From Gammaproteobacteria bacterium RIFCSPHIGHO2_12_FULL_37_34 (GTDB lineage: Bacteria > Pseudomonadota > Gammaproteobacteria > DSM-16500), in contig MGXW01000026.1 in NCBI GenBank assembly GCA_001801495.1, positions 1-9,036 on the forward strand: a stretch of 9,036 nucleotides of DNA, given 5' to 3'. This document shows, piece after piece, positions 1 through 7,247 of the stretch (within the stretch, counting starts at the first letter, position 1; each line of letters starts with the position of its first letter). The notes beneath the pieces are model-generated. The model was not told where the DNA came from and did no database searches. It was given only the letters and a program-made list of their open reading frames with translations. The position numbers and the translations under genes are program-made.

Positions 1-38
1 AAGAATACTACCATCAGAGTTTTCTAATATGAAATGAG

Positions 39-434
39 TCAAAGTTCTGCTATCAATTTCTGCGCAGCTTCTGCTAACAAAGCTGATCTACTTTTGTGTT
101 GATTATGAGCTGCTACATCAATGGCATTTAACAAAGCACTATCAATTGTGATATTAATCCTCTGTGCTCTACCAGATGGTGCAATGACAGAAATAATTAA
201 TGGAATACTTCCTTTTGCATCCGGTAATTTCACAACATTATCTAATAATGTAGGTTGTGGAATCGATTGTTCGTCTTCAATGAGCAGTTCGATATGAGCA
301 ATTAATCCTTCTCTCGCGTTTTTCCTTGCTTCTTCTAAAGAATTACCAGCTGACCCAAAACCAGGAAAATCGGGAAAAAAAACGGTATAACCATCATTAA
401 CTTTTTCGGCTAATCCAATATATTCAATCACCAT
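39..434 (-). CDS. hicB: HicB-family antitoxin (type II toxin-antitoxin)
   Basis: Antitoxin of a HicAB module, 131 aa. It should bind and block the HicA RNase and repress its own operon. Residues 1-50 form the HicB partial RNase H-like fold, with the family pattern Y17-x-V-x-FPDFPGFGSAGNS followed by LEEA. Residues about 90-128 (QRINITIDSALLNAID then SRSALLAEAA) look like a ribbon-helix-helix DNA-binding domain, so this is the long HicB form that carries its own DNA-binding domain. The ATG lies 3 nt after the hicA stop and has a GAAGGGG ribosome site at about 444-450, inside the end of hicA, so the two are cotranscribed and probably coupled. The stop is TGA at 39-41. No frameshift or missing block is seen. 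Family assignment is firm; activity is inferred. Confidence 0.93.
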   Translation of the reverse strand: MVIEYIGLAEKVNDGYTVFFPDFPGFGSAGNSLEEARKNAREGLIAHIELLIEDEQSIPQPTLLDNVVKLPDAKGSIPLIISVIAPSGRAQRINITIDSALLNAIDVAAHNQHKSRSALLAEAAQKLIAEL

Positions 435-437
435 AAT

Positions 438-638
438 TTATTTCCCCTTCAATTTCGCTTGTTTCAAGATACTATTTAATAATCCTTTACCTATCTGTTT
501 TCTTGGATGAGGTACAGTAACAATCCCAGTTTTAACTAGATGTTTAAAATGATGATGGCTACCAGTAATTCTTACCTCATACCATCCGTCATCCTTTAAT
601 TGCGAGATAATCTCACGACTACTATATACTTTACCCAT
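438..638 (-). CDS. hicA: HicA-family mRNA interferase toxin
   Basis: Toxin partner of the downstream hicB. HicA proteins are small double-stranded-RNA-binding-fold RNases that cut mRNA and tmRNA when the antitoxin is lost. The 66-aa length is typical. It has the family signature SSREIISQLKDDGW near the N-terminus, the catalytic-histidine block GSHHHFKH (H28 is the likely catalytic residue) and the conserved C-terminal half TVPHPRKQIGKGLLNSILKQ. The ATG at 636-638 is preceded by a good ribosome site AGAAGG (645-650, 6-nt spacing). Toxin-first order is normal for hicAB. All recognisable key residues are present, so the toxin looks intact. Expression probably starts in the 640-700 region, which carries an inverted repeat suited to HicB autoregulation. 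Confidence 0.94.
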   Translation of the reverse strand: MGKVYSSREIISQLKDDGWYEVRITGSHHHFKHLVKTGIVTVPHPRKQIGKGLLNSILKQAKLKGK

Positions 639-651
639 TTATTGCCTTCTT

Positions 652-684
652 TATATTATACACATTTTTAGTGTGTATAATATA
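652..684 (-). promoter_or_regulatory. hicAB promoter region with candidate HicB operator
   Basis: A perfect 12-bp inverted repeat (TATATTATACAC at 652-663 and its reverse complement at 673-684, 9-nt spacer) lies 14 bp upstream of hicA. On the minus strand TTGATA (696-701) and TATACA (674-679) are 16 bp apart and could be -35 and -10 boxes; a TATAAT also occurs at 655-660. Dyad symmetry overlapping the -10 is what is expected for a ribbon-helix-helix repressor such as the HicB C-terminal domain. The repeat is seen directly; operator function is inferred. Confidence 0.6.
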
Positions 685-759
685 GCTAATAAGTTTATCA
701 ATTTAATCATTCAGTTGAACGTTCTTGTTTAAACTGAGACTGTTGATGCAATACTCACA

Positions 760-3183
760 TTAAGACGCGACTTCGCGTTTAAAATTATTTTTATCGAATT
801 TAATTAAATTCGCATTGTTATTCTGATCATTAATTTCATTGGCTATACGCATCCACGTATCAACAATTGAATCTGGATTGAGCGATATGCATTGAATATT
901 TTCATTCAATAACCAGCGAGCAAAATCGGGATGGTCGGATGGGCCTTGTCCACAAATACCGACATATTTATTTTTACTATTACAAATAGCAATCGTTTCA
1001 TGTAACACTTTCTTGATGGCCTCATTACGTTCATCAAATGAAGCAGCAACAAGATTTGAATCCCGATCTAACCCCAATATTAATTGCGTCAAATCATTTG
1101 ATCCTATCGAATAACCATCTACATATTTTAAAAATTCATCGGCGAGTATAACGTTAGATGGTAATTCGCACATCATATAAATTTTCAATCCATTCACCCC
1201 GCGCTTTAATCCAAATTTTTCAATTAAGTGAATTGTTTTTTTTAATTCATCCACGGTTCGCACAAATGGGATCATCAGTTGTGCATTGGTTAATCCCATT
1301 TGATGACGAACTCGCCACATCGCCTCGCATTCCATTTTAAAACACGCTTTAAATTGAGGGCTAATATAACGAGAAGCGCCACGAAACCCTAGCATGGGAT
1401 TTTCTTCATGTGGCTCAAAAAATTGACCACCCAATAAGTTAGCATATTCATTTGATTTAAAATCTGAAAAACGGAATATAACCTCTTTGGGATAAAATGC
1501 CGCAGCAATAGTTGCGATGCCTTCACGTAATTTTTCAATATAAAACTCTGTTGGACTTTTATAGCTAACTGTACGAATGTGAATTTCACGCTGCACTTTC
1601 TTGGGTAAGGAAGCAAGGTGCAACAATGCGTTGGGATGAATGCCGATCATATGATTAATAATAAATTCTAAACGAGCCAAACCAATACCATCGTTGGGTA
1701 GAAATTGTGTTGTGAAGGCTTTACCTGGGTTGCCTACATTCAGACATAATTTAACTGGCAAAGGAGGTAAATTTTTTATATTCATTTTATTTACTTTAAA
1801 TGGAATATTTCCTTCATAAACATAGCCGGTTTGTCCTTCTGAACAAGATACAGTGATTGTACTATTATTTTTTATCACTTGCGTTGCACGACCACAACCA
1901 ACTACAGCAGGTATGCCAAGTTCTCGCGCAACAATTGCTGCATGACAAGTACGCCCACCACGATTAGTGACGATAGCAGCAGCTTGCTTCATAATGGGTT
2001 CCCAATCTGGATCAGTCATATCAGTCACTAATACACTGCCTGGTTTGACTTGATGAAGATATTTTGGATTGTTAATGATACAAGCTTGCCCAGCCCCTAT
2101 ACGCTGCCCTACACTTTGTCCTTCAATGAGTACCTTACCTTTTTTTAATAATTTAAATTGTTCTAATGTGTGATCATTACGCTTGTAACTTTTAACAGTT
2201 TCCGGACGAGCTTGTAAAATATAAATATCTCCTGTTAACCCATCTTTCGCCCATTCAATATCCATCGCTTTGCCATAATGCTTTTCAATCATTAAAGCTT
2301 GTTTACCAAGCAACTGTATATCGTGATCATTTATGCAAAATTTATGTTTTTTCGCAAAAGAAACAGGAACAATTTTGGTGGATTTGTGCGGTGATTTTGA
2401 TTGGGTATAAATCATTTTAATATTTTTCTCACCAAGCTTACGTTGTAAAATAGCAAATTTTCTATTTTCTAATAGGGGTTTAGATACATAAAATTCATCA
2501 GGAATAACGCCACCTTGCACAATACCTTCGCCCAAACCATAAGAAGCAGTAATTAAAATGACTTGGTCAAATCCAGATTCAGTGTCTAAAGTAAATATGA
2601 CGCCACTTGTTCCATGATCACTGCGAATCATGGGTTGAACACCAACTGACATACCTATACTTAATTGATCAAACCCATGATGTTCTCGATAAGCAATCGC
2701 ACGATTCGTAAATAAGGAAGCAAAAACCAATTTGATAGCTTGCAGTATATTGTTAACACCTTTCACATTTAAATAAGTTTCTTGCTGACCCGCAAAAGAT
2801 GCGTTGGGTAAATCTTCCGCTGTTGCTGAAGAACGTACGGCAACTGTTGGATGATGTAGTTCAGCGTAAGCATAGGCAATCTCATTTTCAAATGTAGAAC
2901 AAAAAGGTGCGTTCACAATGAGTCGTCTAATTGCAGTACCCACTTTATTTAATTGATCCATTTTTTTAAATTTAGTTTTGCTAATAATGTGATAAATTTT
3001 TTTATCTAAATGATTTTCAGATAAAAATGACCGGTACGCATCTACTAATGTCGCAAATCCTCCTGGAACCTTAACACCGGCATGAGATAAATTTTTGGTG
3101 AGCTCACCAATAGATGCATTTTTACCACCAACAAGAGGGATATGTGATAAATTGACATGAGCAAGGTGAATCGTATATTTCAT
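760..3183 (-). CDS. ppsA: Phosphoenolpyruvate synthase (pyruvate, water dikinase)
   Basis: Cytoplasmic gluconeogenic enzyme: pyruvate + ATP + H2O to PEP + AMP + phosphate. In the 807-aa form, residues about 10-335 are the ATP/pyruvate-binding domain (RSSATAEDLPNASFAGQQET at 117-136). Residues about 380-455 are the swivelling phosphohistidine domain (GGRTCHAAI, catalytic His414). Residues about 470-785 are the PEP/pyruvate barrel (GLARLEF; FSDFKSNEYANLLGG; MMCELPSN; GSNDLTQL; catalytic Cys744 in GICGQGPSDH). It follows E. coli PpsA throughout but ends in an Asn/Lys-rich tail of roughly 20 residues. The frame runs up to TTG at 3201, but I choose ATG at 3181-3183 because AAAGGA (3193-3198) is 9 nt upstream; TTG would precede that site. 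It begins 14 nt after mmsB and is last in the operon. The PpsR regulator gene that often accompanies ppsA is not next to it. Confidence 0.96.
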   Translation of the reverse strand: MKYTIHLAHVNLSHIPLVGGKNASIGELTKNLSHAGVKVPGGFATLVDAYRSFLSENHLDKKIYHIISKTKFKKMDQLNKVGTAIRRLIVNAPFCSTFENEIAYAYAELHHPTVAVRSSATAEDLPNASFAGQQETYLNVKGVNNILQAIKLVFASLFTNRAIAYREHHGFDQLSIGMSVGVQPMIRSDHGTSGVIFTLDTESGFDQVILITASYGLGEGIVQGGVIPDEFYVSKPLLENRKFAILQRKLGEKNIKMIYTQSKSPHKSTKIVPVSFAKKHKFCINDHDIQLLGKQALMIEKHYGKAMDIEWAKDGLTGDIYILQARPETVKSYKRNDHTLEQFKLLKKGKVLIEGQSVGQRIGAGQACIINNPKYLHQVKPGSVLVTDMTDPDWEPIMKQAAAIVTNRGGRTCHAAIVARELGIPAVVGCGRATQVIKNNSTITVSCSEGQTGYVYEGNIPFKVNKMNIKNLPPLPVKLCLNVGNPGKAFTTQFLPNDGIGLARLEFIINHMIGIHPNALLHLASLPKKVQREIHIRTVSYKSPTEFYIEKLREGIATIAAAFYPKEVIFRFSDFKSNEYANLLGGQFFEPHEENPMLGFRGASRYISPQFKACFKMECEAMWRVRHQMGLTNAQLMIPFVRTVDELKKTIHLIEKFGLKRGVNGLKIYMMCELPSNVILADEFLKYVDGYSIGSNDLTQLILGLDRDSNLVAASFDERNEAIKKVLHETIAICNSKNKYVGICGQGPSDHPDFARWLLNENIQCISLNPDSIVDTWMRIANEINDQNNNANLIKFDKNNFKREVAS

Positions 3184-3197
3184 AGTACCCATTCCTT

Positions 3198-4088
3198 TCA
3201 ATCTTTACCTGCGATTAAATTAATAATGCCAGAAAAATCTATTTCTCCGAATCCTTGATTAACATATAGCTCATACAATTCCATAGCAACTGTTCCCAAG
3301 GGAATCACAGCATCGACTGTTTCAGCTGCGTGATTAGCAAGACGCAAATCTTTTAACATCATTTTAGCCATAAATCCAGGTTGGTAATGATGATTGGCCG
3401 GCACATTTTCAACAATATCAGGCACCGGACAATAATTTGTCATGGACCAACATTGTCCAGATGAATTGGAACTAATTTCAAAAAATTTTTTCTGATCTAA
3501 CCCTAGTTTTTCTGCTAAAGTAAATGCCTCACCCACACCTATCATTGAAATACCAAGTAATAAATTATTACAAATTTTTGCTGCTTGCCCATGTCCACCA
3601 GGGCCGGCATGAACAATTTTTTTTCCCATCGTCTCTAAAATCGGCCGACCACGCTCAAAATCAATATCGCTCCCACCTACCATAAATGTTAATATTGCTG
3701 CCGTAGCCCCTGCTACACCGCCTGATACTGGCGCATCCAGCATTGCAATTCCAAATTTTTTAGCTTGGTCATGTAATAAAACAGACATTTTAATATCAAT
3801 TGAAGAACAATCAATATAAAGGAGATCAGGTTGCGCATGGGTAAATAGGCCATCTTCTCCCATACAAATATCGTGTACTTGTTCACTTGTTTGCACACTC
3901 GTTATAATCACGTCTGCTTCTTTTGCTATAGCCACAATAGAAGGTGCGAGTGTTGCACCACGATCACATAAAGCTTGAGTCAGTTGGGGCAACACATCAT
4001 AAACTTGTAAAGTATACCCTGCTTTCAATAAATTATTAGCCATGGGATGACCCATGTGGCCAAGACCAATAAATCCTACGGTAATCAT
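3198..4088 (-). CDS. mmsB: 3-hydroxyisobutyrate dehydrogenase
   Basis: NAD-dependent oxidation of 3-hydroxyisobutyrate to methylmalonate semialdehyde in valine breakdown. The 296-aa protein has the full beta-hydroxyacid dehydrogenase layout. The N-terminal Rossmann domain carries GFIGLGHMG (5-13) and Asp31 at the end of strand 2, which favours NAD. The substrate loop is DAPVSGGVAGA (118-128). The catalytic block GHGQAAKICNNLLLG holds Lys171 with Asn174/175. The C-terminal helical domain contains KDLRLA. Its ATG overlaps the mmsA TGA as ATGA (4085-4088), with GAGGA just upstream, a typical coupled junction. The product feeds MmsA, the preceding gene, which supports this assignment over related enzymes such as tartronate semialdehyde reductase or glyoxylate reductase. 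Confidence 0.92.
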   Translation of the reverse strand: MITVGFIGLGHMGHPMANNLLKAGYTLQVYDVLPQLTQALCDRGATLAPSIVAIAKEADVIITSVQTSEQVHDICMGEDGLFTHAQPDLLYIDCSSIDIKMSVLLHDQAKKFGIAMLDAPVSGGVAGATAAILTFMVGGSDIDFERGRPILETMGKKIVHAGPGGHGQAAKICNNLLLGISMIGVGEAFTLAEKLGLDQKKFFEISSNSSGQCWSMTNYCPVPDIVENVPANHHYQPGFMAKMMLKDLRLANHAAETVDAVIPLGTVAMELYELYVNQGFGEIDFSGIINLIAGKD

Positions 4089-5551
4089 GATGATATCCTC
4101 GGCATCCAGCGTTGCGTAACAGTTTTCAATTTTGTATAAAATCGAATAGCTTCTGATCCATACATCCCTATATCAGAAAATATGGATCGTTTCCAACCGC
4201 CAAAACTATGATAGGCAACTGGCACTGGCACCGGTAAATTAATACCAACCATGCCCACTTGCACTTGATCAGCAAAGGTACGCGCGATATAACCATCACG
4301 AGTAAAAATAGCTGTGCCATTTCCATATTCATGTTCATTAATTAATTTTAAACCATCATCAAAATTTGCAACTCTCACAATACACAATACTGGCCCAAAA
4401 ATTTCTTCTTTATAAATTCGCATGTGAGGTTGCACATGATCAAACAAACAAGCTCCCATAAAAAAACCGTTAGTAAACTCTTTTGGTTTATATTGGCTAC
4501 CATCCACTATCAGTTTGGCACCTTCTTCTTTACCTAATGCAATATAAGATTGCACACGTTCTAAATGTGCTTGTGTCACAAGCGGACCCACATCTGAATC
4601 TGCTGAAAACCCAGAGCCTATTTTTAAATGCGTTATTTTAATTTTCATATTGGCAATTAGTTTATCTGCTGTTTCATCCGAAACAGCTACAACAACGGAT
4701 ATTGCCATGCAACGTTCCCCCGCTGAACCATAAGCTGCCGCAACAAGTTGCTCTGCAGCTTGATCAAGGTCAGCATCTGGCATCACAATACAATGATTTT
4801 TTGCGCCACCAAAAGCTTGTACACGTTTATGATGAGTCATACCTGTTTTATAAACGTATTCTGCTACCGTTGATGAACCGACAAAACTAATTGCATTCAC
4901 ATCGGGATGAATGAGTAACGCATCGACTGTTTCTTTATCGCCATGAACAATGTTTACTACACCATCTGGTACACCCGCTTCTTGTGCTAATTCAACCAGT
5001 CGGAGTGAACAAGAAGGGTCTTTTTCCGAAGGCTTTAATACAAACGTATTACCGCAAGCAAGTGCCATAGGAAACATCCACAATGGAATCATGGCAGGAA
5101 AATTAAACGGGGTAATTCCAATGCATACTCCCAATGGTTGGTGCAGGGAATAACAATCTATTCCAGTTGCCACATGATCAGTGAAAACACCTTTAAGATG
5201 ATGTGTAATTCCACAAGTAAAATCTACCACATCAATGCCACGTTGTACCGAGCCTATTGCCTCAGCCAATGTCTTGCCATGTTCTTGAGTTACTAGTTTA
5301 GCTAATGCTTCAATATTTTTATCTAATAACGCTTTAAATCGAAATAAAATTTTTGTACGCTGCGAAGGAGTAGTCAGCGACCACGTTTTAAATGCTTGCT
5401 TAGCAGCTAAAATGGCTTGCTGAACAATTTGTCTATCAGCAACAAGCACATGACCTGCGAGCTTGCCTTGTACTGGATCGTAAATTTCTAATTTTCTGTT
5501 TGATGCACTAATTTTTTTACCCTGAATAAAATGTGGAACCTCGTAAGACAT
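4085..5551 (-). CDS. mmsA: Methylmalonate-semialdehyde dehydrogenase (CoA-acylating)
   Basis: Converts methylmalonate semialdehyde (or malonate semialdehyde) plus CoA and NAD to propionyl-CoA (or acetyl-CoA), CO2 and NADH. The 488-aa aldehyde-dehydrogenase fold shows the oxyanion Asn150 in TPFNFP, KPSEKDPS (173-180), the catalytic Cys281 in GSAGERCMA, and KEEIFGPVL (381-389). The general-base glutamate of hydrolytic aldehyde dehydrogenases is absent: that stretch reads FGGAKNH (247-253), the hallmark of the CoA-dependent MMSDH subfamily. This separates it from ordinary aldehyde dehydrogenases. The ATG directly abuts the lipase stop (TAAATG) and uses a perfect AGGAGG (5559-5564, 7-nt spacing) inside the lipase gene. 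The acyl-CoA dehydrogenase, enoyl-CoA hydratase and hydroxyisobutyryl-CoA hydrolase of the same pathway are not in this window. Confidence 0.95.
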   Translation of the reverse strand: MSYEVPHFIQGKKISASNRKLEIYDPVQGKLAGHVLVADRQIVQQAILAAKQAFKTWSLTTPSQRTKILFRFKALLDKNIEALAKLVTQEHGKTLAEAIGSVQRGIDVVDFTCGITHHLKGVFTDHVATGIDCYSLHQPLGVCIGITPFNFPAMIPLWMFPMALACGNTFVLKPSEKDPSCSLRLVELAQEAGVPDGVVNIVHGDKETVDALLIHPDVNAISFVGSSTVAEYVYKTGMTHHKRVQAFGGAKNHCIVMPDADLDQAAEQLVAAAYGSAGERCMAISVVVAVSDETADKLIANMKIKITHLKIGSGFSADSDVGPLVTQAHLERVQSYIALGKEEGAKLIVDGSQYKPKEFTNGFFMGACLFDHVQPHMRIYKEEIFGPVLCIVRVANFDDGLKLINEHEYGNGTAIFTRDGYIARTFADQVQVGMVGINLPVPVPVAYHSFGGWKRSIFSDIGMYGSEAIRFYTKLKTVTQRWMPRISS

Positions 5552-6574
5552 TTATTTGCCTCCTAATACACTCAATGCATATCCTGCTAATAATTGATGA
5601 ATCACTCGTGTTGGATGAATCGGATCCCAAAACAGATATTGATCTGGATTAGAACACGGTTGTTGCCCGAGTGATGCAGCTCGTGATACAAGATAAGCCG
5701 TTCTCAACGAACTATTCTGCATAATATTGATATGCGCTTTTTCTGCTGCTTGAATTTCTTGTTTATTTAACCCATAAGATCGTAAATAAAAACCACCGTC
5801 ATAGCAAGCTTCTGCAACACTTTTTAATTGAAATTGATCTGGATGTTGAATGATATCATCAAAATAATAAGCGATGTTTAATAGAAAAAAACGAGATTCT
5901 GGATATTCTTGCTTAAGATTTTCTATCAAACCAATAAATTTATCATTATGTAATCGTGAGAGTTTGCTAACATGTTCTACAAATATCGGCCCTTTTTGTA
6001 TTACTTCTGGTGTGAAGCCAAGATCAGGTAAGTTAAGTAACAAAAAATATTTGGCGCCATAATAGATTAGCCAATCAATTTGTTTTTTGATAGTAGCAAT
6101 TGTATTGGATGTAGCATAATCAACATCTGTTCGGCCTTGAATATAATCATTTGATCCTACCCAAATGACATATAAATGGTTAGCTTTTTCATAATCCCGG
6201 AAGGATCGAACAAGATAAAAATTAACTTGCATACCCAAGCTAAATGGGAAAGGCTGTCTAGAATCAAATACAGATTCCACCCAGGCACCGCCATAAGCAT
6301 AATCATCTAATGGTATGGATAATAGTTGTGTTAAATGGTCTATCCATGTTTGGCCATTTGTAAAGCGACCTTGATAATACGGTGGCGCTTTAGGAATAAT
6401 AGGAATCAATGGAACAGCTTTATGTGCAGCAGATGTAAATGAAAAAACATTACCATTATCAGATAAACTATCACCAAATACGATGATTTTGTCGAAAGTG
6501 ACAGCATACACGGAATGAAAAAATAACACACAAAACGTGCATGTTACGATGTGGCGCCAACAGCTCATCAGCAT
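5552..6574 (-). CDS. Secreted GDSL/SGNH-family lipase, PlaA-like (lyso)phospholipase
   Basis: Exported serine esterase, probably a (lyso)phospholipase A or acyltransferase of the type known in Legionella (PlaA/PlaC/PlaD). In the 340-aa form residues 1-24 are a signal peptide (hydrophobic core TCTFCVLFFHSV, likely cut after VYA). Block I is FGDSLSDNGN with nucleophile Ser36. Block II is YAYGGAW (oxyanion Gly96). Block III is VGSNDY (Asn142). Block V is DPIHPT (Asp317, His320). Cys257 and Cys307 are the only cysteines in the mature part and could form a disulfide loop; in Legionella relatives such a loop is a site of proteolytic activation. The frame reaches GTG at 6580, but I choose ATG at 6572-6574 because GAGG (6580-6583) sits 5 nt upstream and the GTG lies inside that site; ATG 6566-6568 is an alternative. 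It is first in the lipase-mmsA-mmsB-ppsA run. Confidence 0.9.
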   Translation of the reverse strand: MLMSCWRHIVTCTFCVLFFHSVYAVTFDKIIVFGDSLSDNGNVFSFTSAAHKAVPLIPIIPKAPPYYQGRFTNGQTWIDHLTQLLSIPLDDYAYGGAWVESVFDSRQPFPFSLGMQVNFYLVRSFRDYEKANHLYVIWVGSNDYIQGRTDVDYATSNTIATIKKQIDWLIYYGAKYFLLLNLPDLGFTPEVIQKGPIFVEHVSKLSRLHNDKFIGLIENLKQEYPESRFFLLNIAYYFDDIIQHPDQFQLKSVAEACYDGGFYLRSYGLNKQEIQAAEKAHINIMQNSSLRTAYLVSRAASLGQQPCSNPDQYLFWDPIHPTRVIHQLLAGYALSVLGGK

Positions 6575-6603
6575 ATCCACCTCTCTATCCTATATGGGTA
6601 TAT

Positions 6604-6632
6604 ACTATACCTGCTTAGGCGTCATGTTGCAT
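6604..6632 (-). promoter_or_regulatory. Possible promoter of the lipase-mmsA-mmsB-ppsA operon
   Basis: On the minus strand TATAGT (6604-6609) lies 17 bp downstream of ATGCAA (6627-6632), giving a start site near 6597 and a leader of roughly 20-25 nt. The -35 match is weak (3 of 6), so this is only the best candidate in the region upstream of the operon's first gene. Confidence 0.25.
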
Positions 6633-6764
6633 GTATCATTTTGTTGTGTACTAAGTGTTCAGGTAATATAAACGGTCGGGCCTGTTGAAAAACCCCCGCT
6701 TCCCGTATTCAATAATTAAATTTAATTTTGCTTTTATAAAAAAAAATGCAAAATTATCGTGTAA

Positions 6765-7034
6765 ATAAATGAAAAAATAAAAAAGGCCACAAGCCTTTTC
6801 ATATTTAACGCACTTGCTGCTTATTCTCCTGAGGGAATAAGAAAAGGTGAGAATCAGGGTTATGATGCCTTTATTCCCTTGATTGATTCAGGCATATCCC
6901 TTTATGTATGGACTAATGAAAAATTTATGTCTGTTGTTTTTTATACTTGTAAAAATTTTTCTGAGGAACAAGCATTAAGTTTCACCAAAAGATTTTTTAA
7001 CATGAATGATGAAATAGAATCTAAATCTTTTTAA
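6765..7034 (+). pseudogene. C-terminal remnant resembling S-adenosylmethionine decarboxylase (SpeD-like)
   Basis: A plus-strand frame, open after TAA at 6762-6764 and ending at TAA 7032-7034, encodes 89 codons with protein-like character but no usable start; the first ATG is at residue 54. The stretch FIPLIDSGISLYVW followed by SVVFYTCKNF and ALSFTKRFF aligns by eye with the small (class 1) AdoMet decarboxylase pattern 'ESHxxIHTWPE...VDVFTCG...'. DSG would carry the pyruvoyl-forming serine (Ser42) and YTC the catalytic cysteine (Cys62). The histidine needed for self-processing is Tyr47 here. The expected 50-60 N-terminal residues are absent in all three frames upstream, so I read it as a truncated, dead gene or a relic of a divergent paralogue. 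It is the only plus-strand coding signal in the window. The family call is from memory of motifs, not a search. Confidence 0.5.
6771..6799 (-). terminator. Rho-independent terminator, minus strand
   Basis: Read on the minus strand, AAAAGGC (6793-6799), loop TTGTG and GCCTTTT (6781-6787) form a perfect 7-bp stem followed at once by TTATTTTTT. On the plus strand the hairpin is followed by CATATTT, so it acts mainly leftward. It probably ends transcripts coming from 7248-7652 and insulates the lipase operon. Confidence 0.75.
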
Positions 7035-7109
7035 CACTTACATTCGAAATAGCGATAAAACGCCGCTTCCGTGACACTTGGCCTTTTAGTTTTTGATTCT
7101 AAGAATCTA

Positions 7110-7229
7110 TTATTTAACTAAGTGAGCTTGAATACCACGACAGGTACCGGAACTAGAGCTATATTCGCATCTCCATCCATCTGACATACTTTCAAACTGA
7201 TTACTAACTAAGGCATATTTGTCCCAATT
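7110..7229 (-). pseudogene. Orphan coding tail, unidentified, in frame with the upstream exported protein
   Basis: Beyond the TGA of the 134-aa exported protein the same frame has two more stops (TAA 7233-7235 and 7230-7232). It then reads 39 sense codons to TAA at 7110-7112: NWDKYALVSNQF..., then DGWRCEYSSSSGTCRG and IQAHLVK. The balanced composition, two cysteines and a Trp-rich start look like the end of a real protein. I do not recognise the family. It could be the remnant of a deleted secreted protein, or a former C-terminal part of the neighbour cut off by nonsense mutations. An internal ATG (7182-7184) would give only 25 residues and has no convincing ribosome site. Confidence 0.35.
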
Positions 7230-7247
7230 TTATTAAATACGTTTGCA

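Larger units (their letters stand above)
6581..7247. other. Gene-poor, decayed region between lipase operon and exported-protein gene
   Basis: No intact gene is visible on either strand. Contents: the lipase leader and weak promoter (6581-6632); a G/C-rich patch (6673-6705) with a GGGCCTGTTGAAAAA motif resembling an IS6-type terminal repeat; an AT-rich palindrome (6714-6727); a plus-strand SpeD-like C-terminal remnant (6765-7034); a minus-strand terminator (6771-6799); a short GATTCT-A-AGAATC dyad (7095-7107); and a minus-strand orphan coding tail (7110-7229). The density of fragments on both strands suggests past insertion and deletion. Confidence 0.6.

Noticed and set aside
1..38. Possible start of another minus-strand gene (ATG at 12-14) after hicB
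   Set aside because: Only a few codons are inside the window; nothing can be said.
717..734. Two adjacent 8-bp palindromes (GAACGTTC, GTTTAAAC) after ppsA
   Set aside because: They do not form a stable stem-loop with a T-tract, so I do not call a terminator; ppsA has no clear intrinsic terminator.
1158..1616. Small open frames on both strands inside ppsA (1158-1340 plus, 1389-1616 minus)
   Set aside because: They overlap the highly conserved PEP synthase frame, have no ribosome sites and no protein-like motifs; they are shadows of the real gene.
3184..3201. TTG start for ppsA giving 813 aa
   Set aside because: It lies upstream of the only good ribosome site (AAAGGA 3193-3198), which correctly serves ATG 3181-3183.
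3713..5153. Open frames at 3713-3898, 4702-4890 and 4950-5153
   Set aside because: All lie within the intact mmsB or mmsA coding sequence in other frames or on the opposite strand and show no recognisable protein features.
6714..6727. 14-bp palindrome AATTAAATTTAATT
   Set aside because: Made only of A and T in an AT-rich spacer; expected by chance and not placed as an operator or terminator.
7095..7107. GATTCT-A-AGAATC dyad
   Set aside because: A one-base centre cannot form a full hairpin and no flanking T-tract or promoter gives it a role.
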